The notes under the pieces: generated by a model
Told to the model about the DNA's origin: nothing
Databases searched by the model: none
The model's input: the letters and a program-made list of their open reading frames with translations, nothing else
Shown: piece after piece, positions 49,001 through 58,413 of the stretch
How the letters are laid out: each line of letters starts with the position of its first letter
Position numbering within the stretch: the first letter of the stretch is position 1
Translations under genes and position numbers: made by a program
NCBI RefSeq assembly: GCF_000372725.1
Contig: NW_005202113.1
Coordinates: 389,125-453,124, forward strand
DNA length: 64,000 nt
Reading direction: 5' to 3'
Origin: Emiliania huxleyi CCMP1516
Lineage: Eukaryota; Haptophyta; Isochrysidales; Noelaerhabdaceae

Positions 49001-52000
49001 TCAGAGCTCCTCCTTCCCCCCGCCACCCGCGGCGCCTCCCTCTGCGCCCGCGCCGCACCCCTCCTGCTGGAACATGTCCGCGAGGGCCGAGAGCCCCTGG
49101 CCCTGGCCGCTCGCCGACGCGGCGTACCAGAGGTTGACCGCGAGGTTTCGCCTCGCGCCCCGGGAGGTCGAAATGACGGCGTGGTGCCAGCCGCGCGGCA
49201 GGAAGAGTGCGTCGCCCCTCCGCACCTCGCAGAGGGAGGGCGACGCCCTTGCGACGGCGGGGTGCGTGCTCGCCACGTCGTCCGCAAAGACGTTGAGCTT
49301 GGCGACGTTGTGCCGCACCTGAATGAATGAGGGACTCCATTTACACAGTCATGCATTCGTCCATAGCTTGGCGACGTTGTGCCGCACCTTGTCGAAAGTG
49401 GTCTCGTTGGTCACGCCGCCGGCCTACGCGCTGTGAGCACACCAACCTCGGGGCGGGAAGAGCGGCCTCGTGCGGCGTATTCAGAGCACCGCGTGAGCAC
49501 GAGGGTACGAATACAGCGAATACAGCGGAAGACGTGTCCTCACGAGCGCTAGTTGGAGTACAAGAATACGTGTCCTTCCGCGTCTAGTGCCGCCGGCCGC
49601 GAGGTCGAAGCCGTGCCTATACCCGTTGTTTAATTAGTGAGTCACGCAGTTCGATTAGTTCGACCTCGCCGCGAGGTCGAAGCCGTGCCTCCGGATGGTG
49701 GCGGCGCCGTAGTAGAGGTGCTTCGCGTCGGCGGGCGGGAAGAGCAGCGCGCGCTTCGTGCCGCGGAGCTGGTAGAGTAGGATATCGTACAGGTCAGAGT
49801 ATTATTAGTACTATTATCATCATTACTATCTCCACCTGGTAGAGCAGGTTGTCGTACAGGTCAAAGTGGAGCCCGTTCTTCATGAGCGCGCCGCCCACCC
49901 ACAAGTTGGCGATGGAGAGCGACGAGGGCGGCAGCGCGGTAGAGAGGCAGACCCCGCGCAGCAGCGGCGGGAGGCGGAGCAGGTTGAGCTGCGCGAGGTA
50001 CGCCTCGAATGGGACCGCCTCCGCCGCCTACAGACACCAGGGCGGGCTCCAAACGGGCCCCGCAAGGGCGCGATCGAGGCAAACCCGCCTCCGCCGCCTC
50101 GCCAGTCAGCTTGAGGAAGTCGGCCACGTACACGGAGCAGCGCGCCGGCTCCACGAGCGCGTCGGCGGCGGCGTCGAGGGTGGGGTGGGTGGTGGTGGGC
50201 ATCGCCTAGAAGGCTCCTAGAAGGCTCCTAGAAAGGCTCCTAGAAGGCTCCTAGAGGGGGGGGGGGTTGGGCATCGCCATCATCTCGACGAGCGTCTCGC
50301 CCACCGCGGCTGCGATGGCGGCGTCGTCCCACGCGTTCGCCGCCCAGCCGGCGGTCGCGTTCCGCAGCAGCAGAGGCCCGCCGGTGAGCAGCGCCTGAGG
50401 AAGGTTCCGGGGAAGCTCGGGGAAGGGTCCGAGCAGGTGCCAACGCCCCGAACACGAGCACGGCGCCTCTGGCCCCGCCGCCAGCACAGCCTCGAGCGTC
50501 GACTCGGAGCAGCGCGGCGCCTCCTCGAAGATGGGCGGGTACCTCGCCTCCGCACCCACCTCCACACCCACCTCCGCACCCGCCCCCGCCAGCCTCGACT
50601 CGCCGAGCCTTGCGGAGTCTCCTCCGCCGCCGCCTCCGCCGCCGCCGCCGCCTCCGCCTCCGCCGCCGCCGCCTCCGCCTCCGCCGCCGCCGCCGCCGCC
50701 GCCTCCTCCGCCGCCCACCTCGGCCGCCCTGCCCGCCGACTTGCGCTGCGCTAGCCAGTCGCGCAGCGCAGTCGCGGAGCTGACCGCCGCCTAGAAGGTT
50801 CCTAGACGGCTCCTGGAAGGTCCTGGAAGGCTCCTAGAGGGCGGAGCTGACCGCCGCCTCGTCCGCCGTGGAGGCGGCGGCGAAGGCCTCCGCGGCGGCG
50901 GCGGGGTCGGAGGCCTTGAGCGCCGAGGCGAGGCCCGCCAGCGCGTTCGCTTGCTTCGGGTTGTGCTGCAGCGCCTCGCGAAAGGCGGCGGCGGCGGCGG
51001 CGGTGTCGCCGGCAGAGCGCAGGGAGAAGCCGAGGGCGGCGTGCGTGGCCTGCAGGGAGACGCCCATGACATGTCCGGGACATGTCCGCACCTCAGCCAT
51101 GTCTCTGCGCACGTCGCCCGCCGCGTCGGTCGGGTCGAGGGCGAGGGCCGCTCGCAGGGCCGCCGCCGCCTCGCCGTGCCTGCCGGACACGCCAAAGACA
51201 CGTCACGTCTTCGAGCTCCGCCGCCGCCACCGCCGCGTCGGTCGGTTTTTGGTCTGTCGTCTGTCGGTGTCTGTCGGTGTGTCTGTCGGTGTGGCGGTCT
51301 GTCGGTCTCTAAGAGACCCAAGGAGCAAGAGACGCTGGCCCGGCGCCTGCTCGCCGCATCGAGCGCGAGGCCGAGGTTGGAGTGGGCCGCCGCCCGCCGC
51401 GGCGAGAGCGCGATGGTCGCCTGGTAGGCCGCAACCGCCTCCTCGCTCCTCCCGAGGGAGGCGAGCGCGTTGGCGCGGTTGTACGTCGCGTCCGCGTCCG
51501 CCTAGTACCATGCCTCCAGAGTATCGAATCCAGTGTGGGTTCAGGTCTTCCGGTGGTGGTGTCCGCGTCGGCCGGGTTGAGCTCGAGCGCCGCGGCAAAG
51601 GCGTCGGCGGCGCCGGCGTGGTCGCCGCCCATCGCGAGCGCGTTGCCTCGCCCAAAGTGCGACTCGAAGTCGCGCGGGTTTAGCCTGACGGCGGCGGCAA
51701 ACGCGTCCGCCGCCTCGGCGTGCCTCGCGGCCTTGTGCAGAGCAACGCCGCGGTTGTGGTGCGCGTCGGCGTTGGCCGGGTAAGCCTTCAGCACGCGGTC
51801 AAACATGCCGAGCGCCTCGTCGAGCCGCCCGAGGCCCTGCAGCGAGAGGCCGAGGTTGGTCGCCACCGCGAGCTGCTGCGCAGCGGGCACGGCGCCGGTG
51901 GCAATCGCAGCCTCGTAGGACTCGATCGCCTCGCTCCATTTTCCAGCCGCCTGGAAGCTCGAGCCGCGCTGCGCGAGAGAGACCCACTCGGGCGCAGTCT

Positions 52001-52076
52001 GCTGCGCAGCGGCGGAAGCGAGAATCGAAAACAGGAGGGCGCCGGAGCAGCCCGCGGGCCACATGTCGACTCTCAT
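49001..52076 (-). CDS. Secretory-pathway TPR-JmjC (cupin_8) hydroxylase, 12 exons
   Basis: Exons 52076-51573, 51501-51347, 51179-51092, 51049-50858, 50790-50467, 50394-50278, 50205-50098, 50027-49836, 49768-49689, 49616-49598, 49423-49388, 49318-49001; all joins keep frame (710 residues). A signal peptide (MRVDMWPAGCSGALLFSILA) is followed by about seven TPR repeats, a poly-Gly linker, and a JmjC/cupin_8 domain. The Fe(II) ligands are seen as LHFDLYDNLL (His550, Asp552) and GWHHAV (His651); LRGTKRALLFPP is the usual 2-oxoglutarate-side block. These enzymes hydroxylate protein side chains; the TPRs would pick substrates and the signal peptide puts it in ER or Golgi. Eight of eleven introns are GC-AG, eight are 67-72 nt, and most are bracketed by direct repeats. 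Exon 10 is only 19 nt. Confidence 0.88.
49319..49387 (-). repeat. JmjC intron 11 with direct repeat
   Basis: Intron (read on minus) starts GTGCGGCACAACGTCGCCAA and the next exon starts with the same bases; the match is 23 nt. Confidence 0.95.
49424..49597 (-). repeat. JmjC intron 10 with direct repeat
   Basis: Intron and following exon both start GCCGGCGGC (9 nt). GC donor. Confidence 0.7.
49617..49688 (-). repeat. JmjC intron 9 with direct repeat
   Basis: Intron and following exon both start GCACGGCTTCGACCTCGCGG; 21-nt match, GC donor. Exon 10 that follows is 19 nt long and lies almost wholly within the repeat. Confidence 0.95.
49769..49835 (-). repeat. JmjC intron 8, repeat at the 3' side
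   Basis: The last 28 nt of the intron (TGACCTGTACGATATCC.. to TACCAG) copy the end of the previous exon (TGACCTGTACGACAACC.. to TACCAG) with three changes. GT donor. Confidence 0.92.
50028..50097 (-). repeat. JmjC intron 7 with direct repeat
   Basis: Intron and next exon both start GCGGCGGAGGCGG; GC donor. Confidence 0.88.
50206..50277 (-). repeat. JmjC intron 6 with direct repeat and 11-bp array
   Basis: Intron starts GCGATGCCCAACCCC, next exon starts GCGATGCCCACCACC. Between them is a tandem array of GGAGCCTTCTA units that ends in the TAG acceptor. Confidence 0.93.
50395..50466 (-). repeat. JmjC intron 5 with probable direct repeat
   Basis: Intron starts GCGCCGTGCTC, next exon starts GCGCTGCTC; a GGAACCTTCCTCAG unit precedes the exon. 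Weaker than the others. Confidence 0.6.
50791..50857 (-). repeat. JmjC intron 4 with direct repeat and 11-bp array
   Basis: Intron and next exon both start GCGGCGGTCAGCTCCGC (17 nt). Interior: GGAGCCTTCCA, GGACCTTCCA, GGAGCCGTCTA, GGAACCTTCTAG. Confidence 0.94.
51502..51572 (-). repeat. JmjC intron 1 with direct repeat
   Basis: Intron starts GCCGACGCGGAC, next exon starts GCGGACGCGGAC. GC donor. Confidence 0.75.
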
Positions 52077-52261
52077 CGAAGCTGGTCGCGAGAGGTGGGA
52101 TGAGAGACGCGAAAAAAAGACGGCTTGATGAATAAAGAAGAAAAAGAAACAAGAAAAAGAAACAGTACTGGAGCTTGCCGCGACCATTCTGGTCGCCGCG
52201 TGCTGCCCGTCTGTCTCGCCGCACGGCTCTTCCTATTCGCCGGCACAGAGCGCGGAATTGG
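52077..52261. promoter_or_regulatory. Bidirectional promoter between the JmjC hydroxylase and SHMT
   Basis: Only 185 bp separate the two start codons. The middle (52109-52170) is a purine-rich GAAAAAG tract, the only A-rich part of the neighbourhood. Promoter role is inferred from the layout. Confidence 0.6.
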
Positions 52262-54646
52262 ATGCTCTTCGGCCTGCTCGCCTTGACGCCGGCACCGACC
52301 GGCGGGCGAGCACCCGCCGCCCGCGCCTCGGCGTCGGCCGCATCGCCCGGCGCGGCGACGGCGTCGGCGGAGCCGCACGCGGCGGCGGGCGGCAGCGCCC
52401 TCGAGCGCGAGGACGGCACGGTGTGGGAGCTGATCGAGGCGGAGGGCCGCCGGCAGCGCGATGGCCTCGAGCTCATCGCGAGCGAGAACTTTGCGTCTGC
52501 CGCCGTCCGCGAGGCGCTCGGGTCTGTGATGACGAACAAGTACTCCGAGGGGCTGCCGGGCGCGCGGTACTATGGCGGCAACGAGCACGTGGACGCGCTC
52601 GAGCGGCTCTGCCAGGCGCGCGCGCTCGAGCTCTTCGGGCTCGACCCCGACGAGTGGGGCGTCAACGTGCAGCCCTACTCCGGCTCGCCCGCAAACTTTG
52701 CCGCCTTCACGGCGCTGCTCGAGCCGCACGACCGAATCATGGGGCTTGACCTGCCGTCGGGGGGGCACTTGACGCACGGGTACTACAACGAGCGCCGGCG
52801 CGTCTCGGCAACCTCCATCTACTTCGAGTCGCTCCCGTACGAGGCGAGAGCGCGCGCACCCGCCACCCTGCACCGCCCCGCCCGGAATCTGTCCCACATC
52901 TGCCCCTATCTGCCCCTACCTGCCCCCAGGTGTCGGCCGAGACTGGCCTGATCGACTACGACGGCCTCGAAGAGCGCGCTCGGCTCTTCCGCCCAAAGCT
53001 GCTCATCGCAGGCGAGGGAGGGAGAGGGAGGGATAAGGGAGAGGGAGAGGGAGAGGGAGAGGGAGAGGGAGAGGGAGAGGGAGAGGGAGAGGGAGGGAGG
53101 GGGAGGGAGAGGGAGGGAGAGGGAGGGAGGGAGAGGGAGGGAGGCCGATCTGCCGCCGCGCCCGCGCGCAGGGGCGTCGGCCTACCCTCGGGACTGGGAC
53201 TACGCGCGGATGAGGCGGATCGCCGACTCGGTCGGCGCGCTGCTGATGAACGACATGGCGCACGTCTCGGGCGGAGAGGCACGTCCACGACACGTCCGCG
53301 ACACGTCCGCGACACGTCCACGACATGTCCACAGGCGCACATCTCGGGCCTCGTCGCGGCGGAGCAAGCCGCCGACCCGTTCGAGCACTGCGACGTGGTC
53401 ACGTCGACCACGCACAAGTCGCTACGCGGGCCGCGCGCCGGCGTCATCTTTTACCGCAAGCGGTTCGAGAGCGCGGTCAACTTCGCCGTCTTCCCGTGCC
53501 TGCAGGCCCCTCCCCCTCCCTCCCTCCCTCCCTCCCTCCCTCCCTCCCTCCCTCCCTCTCAACGTCGCCGTCTCCGCGTGCCTGCAGGGAGGGCCGCACA
53601 ACCACCAGATCGCGGCGCTGGCCGTCGCGTTGCGAGAGGCTCGCCCATCTCTCCCCCATCTCTCCCCATCTCACACACCACTGTCTTGAATCGGGAGGCG
53701 TCTTCTTCTCTCCCAACCAGCGCTCGAGAGGACACGCACTCAAACTTCTTCCCGCCGTAAACCGCGGTCTAACTACTCATGAGTAGGCGGGGCAGCCAGC
53801 TTTTCCGAGATCACCCGAGATCACCCGACATCACCCGACATCACCCGACATCACCCGACGTTGTAGGCGCAGCAGCCAGCCTTCCGCGAGTACATCCGGC
53901 GTGTCAAGGCGAACGCGAAGGCGCTCGCCGCCGCGCTCGTGGCGAGAGGCTACACCATCGTCACGGGCGGTACCGACAACCACCTCGTGCTCTGGGACTT
54001 GCGGCCGCAGCGCCTGACCGGCTCGAAGCTCGAGAAGCTCGCCGAGGCCTTCCGCCCTCCTCCCTCCGCCCTCCTCCCTCGCCTTCCGCCCTCCACCCAC
54101 TCCTTCCGCCCTCCGCCCTCTTCCTCCTCCTCCTCCCTCTTCCCTCCTCCCTCTTCCCTTCTCCCTCCGCCCTCCACCCTCCTCCCTCCTCCTCCCTCCG
54201 CCCTCTTTTCTCCGCCCTCTGCCCTCCGCCCTCCGCCCTCCTCCCTCTGCCCTCTGCGAGAAGGTTCCGAGAAGGGTCCGAGGCGGGCGCTACCACGCCC
54301 CGCCCGAGAGAGAACCTTCTCGGAACCTTCTCGGAACCTGCTCGGAGCCTTCCTGCAGGCGGTCGGCATCACGCTCAACAAGAACGCGGTGCGCGGCGAC
54401 GTCTCCGCCGCCACGCCCGGCGGGGTTCGCATCGGCACGCCGGCGCTGACAACGCGCGGTTTCGGCGAGGCCGATTTCGTGAGGGTGGCGGAGTACTTGC
54501 ACGAGGCCGTCGAGCTGGCGCTTGCGCTGCAGCAGCGCTCCGGAACAAAGCTCAAGGACTTCGTCGCGGAGATGGAGGCGGAGCCCGCCGTCGCCGACTT
54601 GCGAGAGCGGGTGCGCGCGTTCGCGACCGAGTTCCCGATGCCCTGA
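52262..54646 (+). CDS. Serine hydroxymethyltransferase with N-terminal targeting leader
   Basis: Exons 52262-52843, 52930-53011, 53172-53257, 53335-53505, 53588-53638, 53867-54046, 54359-54646 give 479 residues in frame. The enzyme is PLP-dependent and moves the serine hydroxymethyl group to tetrahydrofolate. Signature parts: [52 protein letters not shown], the PLP lysine in [15 protein letters not shown] (Lys278), [20 protein letters not shown], and [11 protein letters not shown] leader of about 50 Ala/Pro-rich residues ([15 protein letters not shown]) precedes the core, so organelle targeting is likely. All six introns are GC-AG, and each is filled with a different simple repeat. It is divergent with the JmjC gene. 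Confidence 0.95.
53012..53171 (+). repeat. SHMT intron 2, (GAGGGA)n array
   Basis: GC-AG intron made of GAGGGA/GAGGGAGG units. Confidence 0.9.
53258..53334 (+). repeat. SHMT intron 3 with direct repeat and 11-bp array
   Basis: Intron starts GCGCACGTCTCGGGC, next exon starts GCGCACATCTCGGGC. Interior is a tandem array of ACACGTCCGCG-like units ending ACATGTCCACAG. Confidence 0.95.
53506..53587 (+). repeat. SHMT intron 4, repeat at the 3' side
   Basis: The last 29 nt (TCAACGTCGCCGTCTCC.. to CTGCAG) copy the end of the previous exon (TCAACTTCGCCGTCTTC.. to CTGCAG) with three changes. Interior is (CCCT)n. Confidence 0.94.
53639..53866 (+). repeat. SHMT intron 5, nested duplication
   Basis: Inside the intron, GTAGGCGGGGCAGCCAG at 53785 is a degraded copy of the true acceptor and exon start (GTAGGCGCAGCAGCCAG at 53863). 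A tandem array of TCACCCGACA units separates the two. Confidence 0.85.
54047..54358 (+). repeat. SHMT intron 6, CCCTCC/CCCTCCGCC array and GGAACCTTCTC units
   Basis: 312-nt GC-AG intron. The 3' part holds GGAACCTTCTC units like those in JmjC and SEC63 introns. Confidence 0.88.
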
Positions 54647-55989
54647 GAGTCTCAGTGAGAGAGGAGAGTGGCCGTGTGGCCGTGACGCACGAGCGGCGTG
54701 CGCCGTGCGGGGAGACGTGCAGAGAAGTGGGCACTCTCTCATTTCCATGCCCTTCGCGTTTCCACGCGCCGCCGTTGATCAACGCCGTTGTGTTCCCTGC
54801 TCATGGTAGACGGCCGCAAGCGAGTCGCTGAAAAAAAGAAATTTGGCTCACTGGCATCACACCTCGTCGCTCTGGGGGGAGGCGAGGGCCCTAGGGGGTA
54901 CCCATGCGGGGGGGAGATGGGGTCCCCCAGCCCGCCGCAGGCGCCGTGGCATTTTTTCTTTTCTGCTCAATTTTTTACTTGTTTTCATGGGAATTCGGCG
55001 TACTTGCGGCCATGCTATCACGCCTTGCGACATCCTTTCGGCGCTGCTGACCGTGCCATGCTGCTCAACTGACCGCCTGCATAGCTCGCGGCCTTAGTCT
55101 TCGGCATTCAGTGACGACCTGATCGTACGGCCAGTAGGAAGGTGTCCTTCCATCGTGTGCACGCTTCTGACGCAATGCGCGTCACAAACTGCCTCGGATT
55201 GGCTGCTGGCACTCTCGAAGCTATGCCTACACAGCCTCGCGCGCATGGGCAGTCAAGAGGGACCACGCACCTTCTCAGGACAGCGCCGGTGCCTCTCTCT
55301 TGGACCGGCAAACGTGGTGGTCTCGTGTCACCGATGTGGGACCAGTGCGGCATCGCGCCATCGACAGCTCTGAACTGCGCCTCACCACTGACCGGGAAGG
55401 CCGCCAAGTGGGTCAGCATCGGTCGCACATTGTGGCAGCAGTCAGCAGCGCATGTCTGATAGCTAGAGCAGCAGCGTCAGGGTCGCAGGGTCGGATCGTG
55501 TCAAGCCTCTCGCCCGGCCGGCCGTGTGCAGACGTCGCGGCCTGTCTGCTGTCTGGAGTGATCTGTCGGCGGTCAGTACGACCGATCAGGTTGGAAGGTT
55601 CTTATGGTTAGAGGGTCTATCTGTATGTACTCCTCGAGATCTCTCCAAATCTGCCCTCTGATCAACCGTGATCATTCGGGAAGTCGGTGCTAGTAGAGAC
55701 TAGTAGAGCCGGAGCCCCGTTTTTCCGCACTGCTGCGCGGCGCACGGTGCCTCCGGGGGCCCCCGCCTCCCCCCAGAGCCTCGTCGGGGGAGGTGTGCTC
55801 AGCAGGCTGTGCAGCGCAGCCTGCCTCACTCAGAGCGCCGCTGACGCGGCGCGGGGCCGCCGTCGGCGCTGCTGCCGCGCACGCTGCGCTGCCGTGCGGG
55901 GCCTGTGCGTCACCATCGAGCATCGTGTCCTCTGGCCGCGTTGCCGACGCCACTTGCCGCTCGCCGCTGCTGCCCTTTCCTGCCATCGC

Positions 55990-56070
<81 letters not shown>

Positions 56071-56189
56071 ATAGTTTTTGAATAAGAGGCGAGTCCCGCG
56101 CCCCAGATGCCAGTCAGGGCCTCCGCGGGAGATTTCTCATTTGTTACCGTGCTCTACCGCGCGTCCGCGCCTCTCTAGACCCTGACCCT
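54647..56189. other. Intergenic; (CA)n tract; no gene seen
   Basis: Includes the (CA)n array at 55989-56069. No frame in this stretch has convincing coding character. Confidence 0.5.
55989..56069. repeat. (CA)n microsatellite
   Basis: About 40 CA units. Confidence 0.95.
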
Positions 56190-56936
56190 CTAGAGGGTTG
56201 GCGCGGCAGTGTCGAGGGCGCGCGCCTCCGCTGCGAGACTGCGCGCGGCGGCGGCGGCCTCCTCTGGCGAGCGGCACACCACCACCCTGTCGAAGCCCTC
56301 CGAGGTGCGCGGAGCCACTATCCACGACGAGATGCGCCGCACTATCTGCTGCAGCTCTCGCGCCGACTTTGAGCCTGAGTCGACGTGCCCCTCGTGCGTG
56401 GCGCGGCGGAGCACGCGCCGCCGCGCCACGTGCTCCGGCACGTCGAGAAAGACGGCGACGCGCGAGGCGGGCCTCGCCCCACCCAAGTTGAGCCAGTGCG
56501 CACGCTGGTCGGGGTCAAAGTTGCAGCGGTCGATCAGGACGTGGCGCCGCTGCCTCAGCGCCTCGCGCGCGGCACGGATGCACTGCTTGCGCGAGCCAAG
56601 GACGTCCTGGGAGATGCGGGACCAGCGCTCCCTGCTGCTGCCGCCGCCGTCAGCGCTGCAGCTGTGTGCGAGGAGCAGCTCCGCAAAGGTGCTCTTACCC
56701 GCGCCGGGCATACCAACCATGACCACGAGCAAGCCTGGCACAGCCGTTGATTCGGTCGGCAAAGCTGCAGATGTCCCGGCTGGTTGTCCGCTCTCTCCCT
56801 CCACACACGCACACGCGAGGGAGTGTGGAGGTCGCTGCGTGCGCGGTGCCAGGTGTACCCAGTGTGCCGGAGCGCGCTCCGATCGGTGATGCGCCGTTGG
56901 AAGCATGCTAGCGTAGAGCTGGACGAGTGGGAGCAT
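56190..56936 (-). CDS. P-loop kinase of the AAA_33 / polynucleotide-kinase-like family
   Basis: Intronless, 248 residues, ATG at 56936. Walker A is VGMPGAGKSTF near residue 75; the downstream motifs ISQDVLGSRKQC and IDRCNFDPDQRAHWL and the strand VAVFLDVPEHVARRRVLRR match small polynucleotide-kinase/zeta-fold kinases such as the kinase half of plant bHLH140-like and PNKP-type proteins. The first about 65 residues are low complexity and may include a transit peptide. It probably phosphorylates a nucleotide or a nucleic-acid end; the substrate is unknown. No second (HIT or phosphatase) domain is present. Confidence 0.78.
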   Translation of the reverse strand: MLPLVQLYASMLPTAHHRSERAPAHWVHLAPRTQRPPHSLACACVEGESGQPAGTSAALPTESTAVPGLLVVMVGMPGAGKSTFAELLLAHSCSADGGGSSRERWSRISQDVLGSRKQCIRAAREALRQRRHVLIDRCNFDPDQRAHWLNLGGARPASRVAVFLDVPEHVARRRVLRRATHEGHVDSGSKSARELQQIVRRISSWIVAPRTSEGFDRVVVCRSPEEAAAAARSLAAEARALDTAAPTL

Positions 56937-58413
56937 GATCGCTGGGAAACCTTGGGTTCGGGCTCCTTGCCGCTGGGGGGCTGCGTACGTTGTATTGTCG
57001 AGTATTGTAACTTGTACGTACTTTTAGCTTACTGGGAGAGAAGGGAGAGGGGGTTGTACGCGCGGCGTGAGAGCTTGGAAGCGAGCTTTGAACGGCGATC
57101 GAGGATGGCGCGGTTCTCTCATATATAACACTCTCTCTCTCTCATATATAGGGTGCCCACAGGGCCCAAAAAAGAAAGGAAAAAAGAAATGGGGCAAGCC
57201 CGATCGCAGCACTTCGTGTTGTACAGTCGAAATATTGAGATTGTGACCAGGAGGGAGGGACGCAGGGGATCTCAAAGGTATACCCTTGGAATGGCCGGAT
57301 GCAGCCTTGAAAGTACGAGATCGCGCGCGCTTCGCGCGCTGCACCGCCTGTTCTCCGCGGCTGTGTGACGACGCGTGTGCCGTGTGCCAGCAGAGTTGGG
57401 CGCGCGCGGCGCGACGGCGCCCGCGAGGGAAGGCGCGGGTGCAGCGGCCGCCGGCGGTCGTACCGCTCGCCAGCCGGCGCAGCAGTGGCCAGCGCAGCGG
57501 CCGCCGGCGCAGCAGCCAGAGCAGCCGGTACGCGCCTTGCGAGGCGAGTACTCAGAGGCGGCCAGGCGGCAGTACTCGCTCGAACTTTGCGAGCTGTGCG
57601 CGCGCCGAGGCGCGCGCGGCGCGCGCCCGCCCGGCTGCCAGTAGGAGGCGGCGCAATATGGCCTATAGTACAGCCCTTGAGGAAGAGGAAGAGGCTGGCT
57701 GGCAGTGCTGTATGCCGCCGGGGGGCAGTTTTGGGGTGCTGACCCACGCCCAGGGGGCTGCAGAAGGCGTCCGCAACCGTGACAACCCGCCCCCCCAGCC
57801 GAGGCCGGTCGAAGCCCACTTGAGCACAGGCAGCCATGAGGAGTCCTCTTGGTGCTCCTGGCGGCCGTTCAAAGCTCGGGCGCACGCCGATGGGAGGTGG
57901 GTGTGTCTTGCTTGCTCCACACCGAGCGCCACCGGTCCGGACCGGCGTGCTCAATGAGGGTCGGCCTGCACAAGGATCAAGGTCTGTGCCGCGGCCGCTC
58001 GGCGCCAAGTGCAGTGTCACGCTCGCACGCGAGCGGGTCACAATGGGAAACCCCCGTTTCCTATTCACTCGCTGAGCCCTGGTCTCGACACCTCGACACC
58101 AAACCTCGACACCAACTCGACACCTCGTCCTCGACACCCCGTGCCAACTCGACACCCCTCGACACCCCTCGACACCCCTCGAGGTCGTAAAATACAAACA
58201 AATCAACCGAAACAAGTGCGCAAGAAACTCGCTGTGAGCATATTGGCCGGTTCGTTCGCCCTACCCTTGGTGTGAGTGAGTGAGTGAGTATTCTTGGTAC
58301 AACGCTGGCATCTGCGCTTCTTTTACTTCTTCGCGCGGCCACCGATCGCCATATTGCACTCACGCGCGAACACGCGCACGCAAAAACGCGCGTGCACGGA
58401 ACGATCATCGAGC
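56937..58413. other. Intergenic; CTCGACACC repeats; no gene seen
   Basis: Divergent 5' flanks of the kinase and H-NOX genes. It has an A-rich tract (57168-57190), CATATATA boxes at 57120 and 57143, and the tandem repeat at 58080-58182. Confidence 0.5.
58080..58182. repeat. CTCGACACC(CC) tandem repeat
   Basis: About nine units of 8-11 bp. The style matches the intronic arrays, so a 5'-UTR intron of the H-NOX gene is possible. Confidence 0.85.

Noticed and set aside
50530..50720. Poly-Pro protein on the plus strand
   Set aside because: Reverse of the poly-Gly linker of the JmjC gene, whose frame is continuous on the minus strand.
57142..58215. 357-codon minus-strand frame
   Set aside because: Covers CTCGACACC repeats and G/C-biased sequence; no motif.
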